Source of the DNA: Denitratimonas yunnanensis (SeqCode)
GTDB taxonomy: Bacteria; Pseudomonadota; Gammaproteobacteria; Xanthomonadales; Xanthomonadaceae
Direction of reading: 5' to 3'
Assembly (NCBI GenBank): GCA_026410415.1
Contig: JAPMLR010000004.1
Span: 124,001-188,000 of the forward strand
Length of the DNA: 64,000 nucleotides
Shown here in pieces: positions 55,611 to 63,801 of this stretch. The position numbers and the translations under genes were made by a program. Within the stretch, counting starts at the first letter, position 1. The number at the start of each line of letters is the position of its first letter. The notes beneath the pieces were generated by a model. The model did no database searches. It had not been told where the DNA came from and was given only the letters and a program-made list of their open reading frames with translations.

Positions 55611-56267
55611 ATGGAAACGATACGAATCCTGCTGCTTGAAGACGACGCCCCGACGCGCCGGCGGCTGCACGATGCGCTGGCTGCCGATCCGGGCTTTTCG
55701 GTTGAAGCGGTCGACAGCCTTGCCGCAGCACGCGCCGCCATTGAGCGTGAACTGCCGCAGGTGCTGCTGACCGATCTGGAACTGCCCGATGGCCACGGCG
55801 CCGACCTCACCGCCGAAGTGCATGCCGCGCATCCGCAGGTGGAAATCCTGGTGATCTCGGTGCTGTGCGACGAGGCCAATGTGGTCGCGGCGATCGCGGC
55901 TGGCGCCAGCGGCTATATCGTCAAGGACGCGCTGCCCGAGGACATTGGCAACACCGTGCGTCAGGTGCTGGATGGGCAATCGCCGCTGTCGGCCGGCATC
56001 GCACGTTACCTGCTGCGCCGCCTGCAACCGGCAGCGACGGCCGGCGCGGAACAGGCGGCCCGGCCCGCGCTGGATCTGACCGGGCGCGAAACCGACATCC
56101 TGTGGGGCATCGCCAAGGGCATGAGTTACAACGAAATCGCCGACAGCCTGGGCATTTCGCGCAAGACCCTGCCCAATTACATCAAGAGCATCTACCGCAA
56201 ACTCGAAGTCAACAGCCGCGGCGAGGCGGTGTTCGAGGCAGTGTCGCGCAAGCTCATCACGCTGTGA
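55611..56267 (+). CDS. LuxR-type response regulator
   Basis: A 218-aa DNA-binding response regulator of the NarL/FixJ class. The receiver domain (about 1-120) has acidic pair Asp11/12, phosphoacceptor Asp55 in L-L-T-D-L-E-L-P-D, and Lys105 in Y-I-V-K-D. The LuxR helix-turn-helix (about 150-215) reads L-T-G-R-E-T-D-I-L and N-E-I-A-D-S-L-G-I-S-R-K-T. The K-T-L-P-N-Y-I-K-S recognition helix is a little unusual. It diverges from the sulfatase operon, and its 3' end overlaps the histidine kinase gene by 11 nt (convergent). Confidence 0.93.
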   Translation: METIRILLLEDDAPTRRRLHDALAADPGFSVEAVDSLAAARAAIERELPQVLLTDLELPDGHGADLTAEVHAAHPQVEILVISVLCDEANVVAAIAAGASGYIVKDALPEDIGNTVRQVLDGQSPLSAGIARYLLRRLQPAATAGAEQAARPALDLTGRETDILWGIAKGMSYNEIADSLGISRKTLPNYIKSIYRKLEVNSRGEAVFEAVSRKLITL

Positions 56268-58152
56268 CGGCGGCATCGTGCCCGCCGCCCAGGTGCTGCG
56301 GCAGATCCACGATCACGCGCGTGCCCGAGGCATCACTTTCCACGCTGAGTTCGGCGCCCAGCGCGTGTGCGCGGCGCTGCATGTTGGCCATGCCGTAATG
56401 CCCGCGCTTTGCTTGCGCGCCGCCCTTGCCGTGGTCGCGCACGATCAGGCGCACACCGTACCCGGGCCGGTGCGGCGACTCGATCCGCACCACGTCCGAG
56501 CCGGAATGCCGCGCGGCATTGTTCACCGCCTCCTGCAGCAGGCGAAACAGGTTCAGCGTATGCGTGGGTGACAGGCCCGGCAGGTCGGGCAGGTTGTGCA
56601 CCTTCCATTCCAGGCGCAGCCCGGAACGGCGCAGCTGCGGTTCGATCCGGTCGCGGAAGGCGACCAGCATCATGCCCAGGTCGTCGCCGAAATCCTCCAT
56701 CGAGTCCACCACCAGGCGCAGGTCGGTCAGCGCGCTGTGGCTGGCGCGCGCCACTTCCTCGGCCACCGGGCCGCTGCCGCGTTCGCTCAGCGACACGATG
56801 GATACCAGCTGCCCGGCGATGCCGTCGTGCAGATCGCCCATCAGCCGCATGCGTTCTGTGGCCAGCGTCTCGCGCCGCGCCTGCGCCTGTTCGCGCTCGA
56901 ACGCCTGTTGCAGTTTCAGCCGTGCGGCCGCGACTTCGTGCTGCAGGCGGGCGTTGAAATCCTCCAGCAACGACAACCCTTCGGCGAAGCCGCGCAGCAC
57001 GATGGCGCCCATGATGAACACCAGGATCGGCCCGTTGAAACGCGCCAGCAGCACATGCGCGCGGCCGATGCCGGTGCCCAGCATCACCTGATCGCGCACC
57101 GCAAGCGCCATCAGCACGCCGATCGCGACCAGCAACACCAGCGCAGTGCGATCCCGGCCCCGCACGCCGGCGCGCCACAGTTCCCACAGCGCCAGCGCCG
57201 CGAGCACCAGCGCCAGCGGCACGAAGAGCAGCGAGACCAGGCGCGTCGCCCAGACCGCCGGCAGCAGCAGGAAGGCGAGCACCATCAGCGCGGCGGGCAG
57301 CAGAAACCAGCGGGTGCGTAGCGGCGGCGTGCGTCCGGTCAGTTGCCAGACGAAGGGCAGCAACAGGCAGGCGGCGACGAAGCGCAGCGTGTTCGCAGGC
57401 ACCAGCAGGAAACTGCCGAAGGCGCTGGCGATCAATGGCGACAGCGAGGTCAGCGCGAAACTCAATGAAATCGTCGCGCACAGCAGATACAGCTGATCCT
57501 GACGGCGCGCCAACCAGATCAGCAGCAGGATCGAACCGATCGCCAGCAGCGCGCCATCCATCAGCCGCGACAGCACCACGACCAGGAAATGCGCCGCTTC
57601 GTAATCGTCGCGCAGTTGTTCTTCCGGGCCGAAGAACACCGGGCCGACCGCACCCGAACCCATGCGCCCGGCCAGCACCAAGCCGATCTCGTTGCGGCCC
57701 GACTGCAACAGATGTTCCGGAATGGTGGCGATCTGCGGCGCGCCCTGACCCTGGCGCAACGAGGTTTCGGCCAGCGTGCTGTCGAGCATCGGCACGCCGT
57801 TGAACGTGACCTGGATGCGCCCGGTGAACTGCGGCACGTAGAGCGCGAACGGGTCATCGGCGGTCGGATGGTGCTCGAACCTGATCCGGTAACTGTGCCT
57901 GCACTCGCTCTGTGAATGGCAATTGCTCGGCAACCGCATCGGCACTGGCCCGGTCTCCCGTCCATCGCCGTCGATGCCGCGCAACGCGGTGTCGAAACGC
58001 AGCACGCCGGGATCGTCGACGCGCGCGCCGGTGTCCATCAGGGTGTTCAGCGCGAACAGCAGCAACAAGGCGCCCAGCAACAGCCCGCCCATGAATGTCC
58101 ACGGCATCGGGCCGGGCGTTGGGGTGGCGGTGTTCGGGCTCGATTCCGGCAC
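56257..58152 (-). CDS. Sensor histidine kinase with 7TM-type input domain
   Basis: A 631-aa kinase of the HisKA_3 class, the natural partner of NarL-type regulators. One TM helix (about 20-38) precedes a periplasmic domain (about 40-185) with two Cys (79, 84) and jelly-roll-like features. About seven TM helices (190-395) follow in 7TMR-DISM fashion, then a coiled coil to about 430. The kinase core has phosphoacceptor His442 in G-D-L-H-D-G-I-A-G. The ATPase region carries E-A-V-N-N-A-A-R-H and D-H-G-K-G. I chose the GTG at 58152 with AGGAAAG upstream. It converges on its regulator gene with an 11-nt overlap. The ligand is unknown. Confidence 0.9.
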   Translation of the reverse strand: MPESSPNTATPTPGPMPWTFMGGLLLGALLLLFALNTLMDTGARVDDPGVLRFDTALRGIDGDGRETGPVPMRLPSNCHSQSECRHSYRIRFEHHPTADDPFALYVPQFTGRIQVTFNGVPMLDSTLAETSLRQGQGAPQIATIPEHLLQSGRNEIGLVLAGRMGSGAVGPVFFGPEEQLRDDYEAAHFLVVVLSRLMDGALLAIGSILLLIWLARRQDQLYLLCATISLSFALTSLSPLIASAFGSFLLVPANTLRFVAACLLLPFVWQLTGRTPPLRTRWFLLPAALMVLAFLLLPAVWATRLVSLLFVPLALVLAALALWELWRAGVRGRDRTALVLLVAIGVLMALAVRDQVMLGTGIGRAHVLLARFNGPILVFIMGAIVLRGFAEGLSLLEDFNARLQHEVAAARLKLQQAFEREQAQARRETLATERMRLMGDLHDGIAGQLVSIVSLSERGSGPVAEEVARASHSALTDLRLVVDSMEDFGDDLGMMLVAFRDRIEPQLRRSGLRLEWKVHNLPDLPGLSPTHTLNLFRLLQEAVNNAARHSGSDVVRIESPHRPGYGVRLIVRDHGKGGAQAKRGHYGMANMQRRAHALGAELSVESDASGTRVIVDLPQHLGGGHDAAVTA

Positions 58153-58467
58153 GCGCTTTCCTGATTCCGGTCAAAGACCCCGATCATCGCCGTGCCGATC
58201 CGCCCCCGCAAGGCGATCGACGGGCTTTGCTGCTGTTGGCGGGATTCGCGTGCCACAGATGCTTCCCGGGTCACAGTTCGCCGGATGTTCCAGGTATCCG
58301 CGGGACCGTCGTGCCAGGCGGCGATGAGCCAGCCGTGGGTGATCGCGACAAGGCGCGGCGGGCTGTTTTCCTGGTGGTCTCCGCATCCTTCGATGTGCGT
58401 TGCCGCTTGGGCTTTGACTGCGATTTGGGCACACTGCTGCGCTTTCCCGCGTGATGGACCTCCCCGC
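58153..58467. other. Intergenic, no gene seen
   Basis: This divergent spacer lies between the histidine kinase (-) and the POT transporter (+), 315 nt. Frames crossing it have no family resemblance. A promoter for each side is expected but not clear by eye. Confidence 0.45.
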
Positions 58468-60093
58468 ATGAGCTCAACCGCAGCCGCCCCAGGCGCGCGC
58501 CTGCCGCGCCAGATTCCCTACATCATCGGCAACGAAGCCTGCGAACGCTTCAGTTTTTACGGCATGCGCAACATCTTGGTGCCGTTCCTGATTTCCTCGG
58601 TGTTGTTGGCTTACCTGCCCGAATCCGAGCGCGGTGCGGCAGCCAAGGATGTCTTCCACAGCTTCGTCATCGGCGTGTATTTCTTCCCGCTGCTCGGTGG
58701 TTGGTTGTCGGATCGCTATTTCGGCAAATACAACACGGTGCTGTGGTTCTCGCTGATCTACTGCGCCGGTCATGCTTGCCTGGCCTTGTTTGAAGGTAGC
58801 CGCAGCGGCTTTTACACCGGCTTGTTCCTGATCGCGCTTGGCTCGGGTGGCATCAAGCCCCTGGTGGTGAGTTTCTGTGGCGACCAGTTCGATCAGACCA
58901 ACAAGGACAAGGCACGGGTTGTCTTCGACGCGTTCTACTGGATCATCAACTTCGGCTCGTTCTTCGCCTCGTTGTTCGCGCCCTTGCTGCTGCGCAGCTA
59001 TGGCCCGGCAGTGGCGTTCGGCATTCCCGGCGTGCTGATGTTCATCGCCACGGCGATCTTCTGGATGGGCCGACACAAATACGTCAACGTGCCGCCCTCG
59101 GGCGCCGACCCGAACTCTTTCCTCAATGTGGTGAAAACCGCGCTGCGCCAGCAGAGCATGGGCAAGTTGATCGCCTGGTTCGGCATCGCGTTGGCCGCGA
59201 CGATGTTGCTGCTTTGGGCGGCGGCCGCCGCTGTTCAGTTCGCCAATCCGGCGGCGGCGACGCCGTGGTGGCCTGAGGCATTCGGTTTCATCATTACCGC
59301 CTGTCTGGCGCTGGGCGTGCTGATCGCGTTCGGCGGCTGGGGCGCGTCGATGGAGCTGGAGCGCGCCCGTGGCCGGCATCCGGATGCCGCAGTCGATGGC
59401 GTGCGTGCGGTGCTGCGCATCCTGATCGTGTTCGCGCTGGTCACGCCGTTCTGGTCGCTGTTTGACCAGAAGGCCAGCACCTGGGTGATTCAGGGCGGTT
59501 CGATGGTGATTCCGCATGAGGCGTGGTGGTGGCCGAGCTGGCTGATCAAGGATGCCGCGCAAATGCAGGCACTCAATCCGCTGCTGGTGATGCTGCTGAT
59601 TCCGTTCAACAACCTGGTGCTGTATCCGCTGCTGCGCAAGATCGGTTTCAATCCCACGCCGCTACGCCGCATGGGTTGGGGCATCGCGATTTCCGGTGTG
59701 TCGTGGATCGTGGCCGGCGGCTTGCAGTTGTGGATCGACGGCGGGGCCGAGGTGTCGCTGGCCTGGCAAAGCGTGCCGTACCTGCTGCTGACGTTCGGCG
59801 AAGTGCTGGTCTCGGCCACTGCGCTGGAGTTCGCGTACAGCCAGGCGCCGCACGCGATGAAAGGCGTGATCATGGCGTTCTGGTATCTCACCAGCACCTT
59901 CGGCAGCCTGTGGGTGCTGCTGACCAATGCCGGGGTGCGCAACGACGGCTTCAAGGCGGTCATCGCGCAGAGCGGGTTGAGCGAGCCGGCGTTCCTGATG
60001 TTCTTCTTCGCCGGTTTCGCGTTCGTGGCGGCGGCCGCGTTCGGGTTGTATGCACGGCGTTATCCGATGCAGGACAACTACCGGGTGGCCTGA
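58468..60093 (+). CDS. POT-family oligopeptide:H+ symporter
   Basis: An inner-membrane proton-driven di/tripeptide importer (DtpA/PTR2 family) of 541 aa with about 12-14 TM helices. The N-terminal signature G-N-E-A-C-E-R-F-S-F-Y-G-M-R holds the E-x-x-E-R proton-coupling motif. The PTR2 signature G-S-G-G-I-K-P-L-V-V-S-F-C-G-D-Q-F-D follows. The later T-F-G-E-V-L-V-S motif for peptide binding is present. I chose the ATG at 58468. A longer frame upstream lacks resemblance. It converges on the heptosyltransferase-like gene with 4 nt between stops. Confidence 0.92.
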   Translation: MSSTAAAPGARLPRQIPYIIGNEACERFSFYGMRNILVPFLISSVLLAYLPESERGAAAKDVFHSFVIGVYFFPLLGGWLSDRYFGKYNTVLWFSLIYCAGHACLALFEGSRSGFYTGLFLIALGSGGIKPLVVSFCGDQFDQTNKDKARVVFDAFYWIINFGSFFASLFAPLLLRSYGPAVAFGIPGVLMFIATAIFWMGRHKYVNVPPSGADPNSFLNVVKTALRQQSMGKLIAWFGIALAATMLLLWAAAAAVQFANPAAATPWWPEAFGFIITACLALGVLIAFGGWGASMELERARGRHPDAAVDGVRAVLRILIVFALVTPFWSLFDQKASTWVIQGGSMVIPHEAWWWPSWLIKDAAQMQALNPLLVMLLIPFNNLVLYPLLRKIGFNPTPLRRMGWGIAISGVSWIVAGGLQLWIDGGAEVSLAWQSVPYLLLTFGEVLVSATALEFAYSQAPHAMKGVIMAFWYLTSTFGSLWVLLTNAGVRNDGFKAVIAQSGLSEPAFLMFFFAGFAFVAAAAFGLYARRYPMQDNYRVA

Positions 60094-60097
60094 CGGA

Positions 60098-61033
60098 TCA
60101 ACGCGCCAGTGTCTCCAGCAACTCGGATTCGACGGCCTCGGCATCCAGGCCGTCGAATCCCGGTGCCACCAGTGTCCGCATCCGGCCTCGGCCAAGGCGG
60201 GTACGCTCCGCTTGCCGGGCATCGGTGCCGAAGAGCGCGATGCCCGGCACGTTCAGGTTGGCGGCCAGATGGGTCGGGCCGCTGTCGTTTCCGACCACGG
60301 CGCTGGCGTGGCGAAGGACGCCAGCGAGCGCGAAAAGGTCCAGCGCACGCCCCTCTGCGGTACGCAGGGATACGCCTGGCAGATGGTCGAACTGGTCCAG
60401 TTCGTCCGGGCCGGGCACGGTCACGGGCATCAGTCCGCGCTCATGCAGGCGCGTGGCCAGCTCGGCGTAATGCGGCCATCGCTTGGCCGCGCCGCGGGCC
60501 GATGATCCGGGAAGAAGGACGACGTAGGGCGGGCGGATGCCGTTGGCTGCGAGCAGTTCGCCGACCTCGGTCACCATCCAGTCGGCACCAGGATGCGGCG
60601 TATGCGTGACGGGGGTCCCGGCTGCCACCAGCTGTCTGGCGTGGCGTTCAAGTACGGGAAGATGCTTGTTCGGCGGCACCAGGCGTTTCGGTGGCATGCC
60701 CGCGGACGGCACCCGATTGCCCAGCAGCGTTCGAAGGTAGAACGCGCTTCGGCGCGAATTCTGGAGGTCGTAGACGAGATCGAATCGCCTGGCCCGGAGC
60801 AGTTTCCGCAGTTTCCACATTGCATCCAGTCGCCAACGCGGTCGATTGTCGTCAACCAATGCTTCATCCACCCAGGGGCAGTGCACGAGCAGTGACTTGA
60901 ACGGGCGCCGCGTGAGGATCGAGATGCGCGCATCCGGATGACGTGTCCGTATGTCCCGGAACGCGCCTTCGGCGAGCAGGATGTCTCCCAGTGCGCCGAG
61001 CTTGATGACGAGGATCCGTGCGGGAGCATTCAT
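60098..61033 (-). CDS. Glycosyltransferase family 9 (heptosyltransferase-like)
   Basis: A 311-aa GT-B enzyme resembling LPS heptosyltransferases. The N-terminal motif is K-L-G-A-L-G-D-I-L-L-A. The nucleotide-sugar-site motif V-V-G-N-D-S-G-P-T-H-L-A-A and L-P-G-S-S-A-R-G are typical of GT9. The acceptor is probably an LPS core sugar, but WaaC and WaaF cannot be told apart here. Its start overlaps the ygfZ stop by 4 nt. Confidence 0.9.
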   Translation of the reverse strand: MNAPARILVIKLGALGDILLAEGAFRDIRTRHPDARISILTRRPFKSLLVHCPWVDEALVDDNRPRWRLDAMWKLRKLLRARRFDLVYDLQNSRRSAFYLRTLLGNRVPSAGMPPKRLVPPNKHLPVLERHARQLVAAGTPVTHTPHPGADWMVTEVGELLAANGIRPPYVVLLPGSSARGAAKRWPHYAELATRLHERGLMPVTVPGPDELDQFDHLPGVSLRTAEGRALDLFALAGVLRHASAVVGNDSGPTHLAANLNVPGIALFGTDARQAERTRLGRGRMRTLVAPGFDGLDAEAVESELLETLAR

Positions 61034-61905
61034 GCGCGGGCCAGGCCGTCCAGCAGTGGCAGCGGGGTGGCCTCGATCAGGCCATCCTCGCTGGTGAAGG
61101 CATCGTTGCCGTGCTCCCGCGGAACGATGGCAAGGGCGACGGTCGCACTGTCCACGGAGCTGATGGATATCAACTCGGCGATCGCGCCACTGGCTGACAA
61201 CAGGCGCGTTCCGGGCTCGGCCGGGACGTTCAGCGCCAGACCGGCCGTGCTGCGCTTGGCCTGGCCGAGAAAATGGGTGCGGGCAACGATTTCCTGACCG
61301 GGATAGCAGCCTTTTTTCACGCTGAAGGCGGACAGATGCTGCAGTCCGAGCATCTGCGGGGTGAAGGCTTCCGCCTGCGATTCGGCAAGCCGTGGCAGGC
61401 CATGGGCGATGTCGTCCCGCTTCCAGCGGGCGTCGAAATCCGGGGCAACGCCGGACGCGGGCCGGCCGGATTCCAGCAGCAGCGTGCGGGGTGTGGCGCC
61501 ACTCATGTCCAGCGCGATCCGGAGGATTCGATCATCTTCGCCGCGCATCATCTCGGCGCGGTTGCCATTGGCGTCCAGGCCCAGATCGGCAGGTGCCGCG
61601 AAGGCGCCGGAGGCGGCGAGATCCCCGGCCACCTCGATCACGACCTTGCTGCGGAAACGGAAGCGCAGCAGCTGTTCCACCAGGGCTGCCGCGGAAGCAT
61701 CCGGCAGCCACAGGACCAGCTCGTCCGCGCGGGAGCGAAGCAGGGCGAACAACGCGATCACGCGACCCTTGACCGAGAGCCAGCAATTCCATTGCCACTG
61801 CCCATCGGACAGCAGACTCACGTCATTGGCGAACTGGGACTGGGCGAAGGCAATGGCATCACGGCCCGAAAGCCGCGCCGTGCCGCCGCTGTGAAGTGGT
61901 GCCAT
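61030..61905 (-). CDS. ygfZ: Folate-binding iron-sulfur repair protein YgfZ
   Basis: YgfZ uses tetrahydrofolate to support certain [4Fe-4S] enzymes such as MiaB. The 291-aa product has a GcvT-like fold with the signature K-K-G-C-Y-P-G-Q-E-I-V-A-R, which contains the key Cys. I chose the ATG at 61905 (M-A-P-L-H-S), the first ATG before homologous sequence begins. sdhE, often divergent from ygfZ, was not found upstream. It is coupled to the heptosyltransferase-like gene by a 4-nt overlap. Confidence 0.93.
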   Translation of the reverse strand: MAPLHSGGTARLSGRDAIAFAQSQFANDVSLLSDGQWQWNCWLSVKGRVIALFALLRSRADELVLWLPDASAAALVEQLLRFRFRSKVVIEVAGDLAASGAFAAPADLGLDANGNRAEMMRGEDDRILRIALDMSGATPRTLLLESGRPASGVAPDFDARWKRDDIAHGLPRLAESQAEAFTPQMLGLQHLSAFSVKKGCYPGQEIVARTHFLGQAKRSTAGLALNVPAEPGTRLLSASGAIAELISISSVDSATVALAIVPREHGNDAFTSEDGLIEATPLPLLDGLARA

Positions 61906-62116
61906 CGTGGGAAGGTCGGGTCGCACTGGGTTGGCCTCGTCGGATCCGGGATCAATGTGGTGGCGGTGCCGGGCTGCCGCATTCGCCGCCGCGTGAATCG
62001 CTTGAACGTGGGCGGGTCGGCCTGCCGGCACCGCAATGGCGCCACATTCTGCCTCGCGATGAGGCATCGAGCGAGGCTGGAACGACGGCGCCGCGGGGTG
62101 GGGACGCAGTCGACCA

Positions 62117-62413
62117 TCATCCGCTGACCTCGCGCGCAGGCACGCGAAGCGGCGGCATCCGGGCGTCAGGGTAGCCGATGCGGTCGCGGCCGAGGCGATT
62201 GGTCCGGTGGCCTGCTTCGATGTTGTTGCCGTCTCTGCTCGCCACCGATTTCGCGGCATCGTTCTTCCTGACCTCGTTGCCGCGTCTGGATAGGGCATCC
62301 CCTTGGCCGGCGAACGCGCCTCCATGCTCCTTGGCGAAGTTGGCAAGATCAACCCAGACTTCCGCAACAGCACCGGGGACGCACCGCAGAAAAGCAGGAC
62401 GCGAATAACTCAT
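62117..62413 (-). CDS. Possible small orphan protein, 98 aa
   Basis: The ATG at 62413 is preceded by a strong GGAGAAGG site at a good distance (CCGCA then ATG). The product begins M-S-Y-S-R-P-A-F-L and is rich in Arg, Gly and Asn in its second half. No domain, signal peptide or TM helix is evident. Third codon positions are less GC-rich than in neighbouring genes, so it may be a chance frame or recently acquired DNA. The only real support is the ribosome binding site. Confidence 0.3.
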   Translation of the reverse strand: MSYSRPAFLRCVPGAVAEVWVDLANFAKEHGGAFAGQGDALSRRGNEVRKNDAAKSVASRDGNNIEAGHRTNRLGRDRIGYPDARMPPLRVPAREVSG

Positions 62414-62585
62414 TGCGGCCTTCTCCACACCTTTGGAAAAGATCGCCACGGAAACACGGCGAAGGAACCGCGCTTGTCGCCCCGTCGGGCTATCCGTGGC
62501 GGGTTGCGCCTTGCGGACACCTGCCAGGCGTGTGGCACACCCCATTGCGCCCACAACGCCAAGCAAACCACAATTCTGCAGCGTC

Positions 62586-62676
62586 AGCCGTGGCGGATGT
62601 AGAGCGGTGAACGCAGCAGGTAATTACAGCCCCGAGCAAGGTGTGTTGTCGCAGGTTCGAATCCTGCCCCACGGCT
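62586..62676 (+). ncRNA. tRNA-like element of non-canonical form
   Basis: The ends pair as an 8-bp acceptor-like stem: A-G-C-C-G-T-G-G (62586-62593) with C-C-A-C-G-G-C-T (62669-62676). Just inside is a perfect T arm, GCAGG-TTCGAAT-CCTGC (62651-62667). One base (62668) bulges between T arm and acceptor. The 57-nt middle does not fold by eye into normal D and anticodon arms, and no CCA follows (GGCG instead). It may be a decayed tRNA, an attachment-site relic or an unusual functional RNA. Confidence 0.35.
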
Positions 62677-62774
62677 GGCGCGCTCCTACGTGCCTTGCAC
62701 TGACAACTGCCCCAACGCTACACCATCATTCCGCGCCGTGCACTTCGGGCACTTGAATTAAGGGGGCATGCCGC

Positions 62775-62825
62775 ATGCCGCCTGCACCTGGTGGAACGAT
62801 TTTCGCGGATGGTTTCGAGGATTGA
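62775..62825 (+). pseudogene. Remnant encoding the IFADGFED tail of a lost gene
   Basis: The frame from 62775 ends P-P-A-P-G-G-T-I-F-A-D-G-F-E-D-stop. The I-F-A-D-G-F-E string is identical to that in both sulfatases of this window. An in-frame TGA at 62754-62756 blocks any longer reading, and no ribosome binding site is seen, so only the 3' end of an older gene seems left. Confidence 0.35.
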
Positions 62826-62994
62826 GTCCAGCTCAACCTGCCGGAGGCAGTCCGTGACCCTTCAGGTTCAGATTGCGCCAAGGGTTGAAGCCGGCGTCGT
62901 CGTTCGACCGCCCGGCGTGGTCGTCGCTGCTCGAACGGCCCGCGGTGCCGTCTGGCGCATCGGCGTTGGTGCGGCGCCGGCGCCGGGGATCGAT

Positions 62995-63798
62995 CTATTC
63001 GATAAACCACGGTGCGGGATAGCGCCGCCCCGGCCGCAGCGGGCGAAAGGCGTCGGCATCGAAGAAACACGGCTCATGCTGGCTTGGTGACCAGCCGGGC
63101 AGGCCGGCAAGTGGAAGTGGTCGCAACTCTTGCGGGTCAAGGAGGACCAGGCTTGAGTCAATCGCCTCGGCCAACGCCGTGCACGCGTGGTCCGGTTCGC
63201 CGCCACACACCACCAGGGCCTTGGCTGTGGGCAGGTGTCCCGGTCGAAGCGCGTGTTCCAGCAGGGCGTGGCCGAAGACGTGGAGTCGGATCCGGCCGCT
63301 TGCGAAAGCCTCACTCTGGCCGAACCAGACGCGCCAATCGTGCGAGTCCCACGCGGTGATCAACTCGGGCGAATCGACCCAGACCACCACGCCTGCCTCA
63401 TCGAAATGCGTCAGTGCACATTGCGCACGGCTTCGGGTGCGTGGGCCGTGACGCGCGATGTCGGCGCATTGGCGTGCATTCAACGCCCGTTTCAGCGGCG
63501 CGTGTTGAATCCAGACCAGCGCGTTGAACAGGTCGTGCCAGTTTCGTGTCCGTGTCGCGATGCAGCCCTGCGAATGGATGCGGGATTCGTAATGCTTGCC
63601 GTCCTGAAGCAGCGTCTCGTCTTGATCAACGAAGCGCAGATCGGGCGCGCCGAGTCGATCGTTCAGGAGCTCCAGTGACGGCCACTCCGGGCCTTCGAGC
63701 AAGTCGCGATGGCAGGCATATCCGGCGTGGATGGGGTGGTCGAACACGCTCGGGACGATACTTTCGCGCGCCGGCGCGATGAAGCGGGTGCGCGCCAT
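62995..63798 (-). CDS. DUF3025-domain protein
   Basis: A 267-aa cytoplasmic protein. The N-W-H-D-L-F-N-A-L-V-W motif and the preceding Y-E-x-R-I are the family's best conserved features, seen at about residues 70-98. The F-G-H-A-L-L-E-H motif follows. The function is unknown. Its start lies 3 nt after the rimO stop on the same strand, so it is probably co-transcribed with it. Confidence 0.85.
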   Translation of the reverse strand: MARTRFIAPARESIVPSVFDHPIHAGYACHRDLLEGPEWPSLELLNDRLGAPDLRFVDQDETLLQDGKHYESRIHSQGCIATRTRNWHDLFNALVWIQHAPLKRALNARQCADIARHGPRTRSRAQCALTHFDEAGVVVWVDSPELITAWDSHDWRVWFGQSEAFASGRIRLHVFGHALLEHALRPGHLPTAKALVVCGGEPDHACTALAEAIDSSLVLLDPQELRPLPLAGLPGWSPSQHEPCFFDADAFRPLRPGRRYPAPWFIE

Positions 63799-63801
63799 GC
63801 G

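Larger units (their letters stand above)
61906..62994. other. 1.1-kb largely non-coding region
   Basis: Between ygfZ and the DUF3025 gene no frame has a known family. It contains a possible 98-aa ORF (62117-62413, minus), a tRNA-like element (62586-62676) and the remnant at 62775-62825. There is also a 5-bp hairpin CTGCC-GGA-GGCAG downstream of the remnant. The base composition of 62400-62760 is more mixed than in neighbouring genes. Confidence 0.55.

Noticed and set aside
62726..63070. 114-aa minus-strand frame overlapping the DUF3025 3' end
   Set aside because: It is Arg/Pro-rich, overlaps a real gene and has no ribosome binding site.
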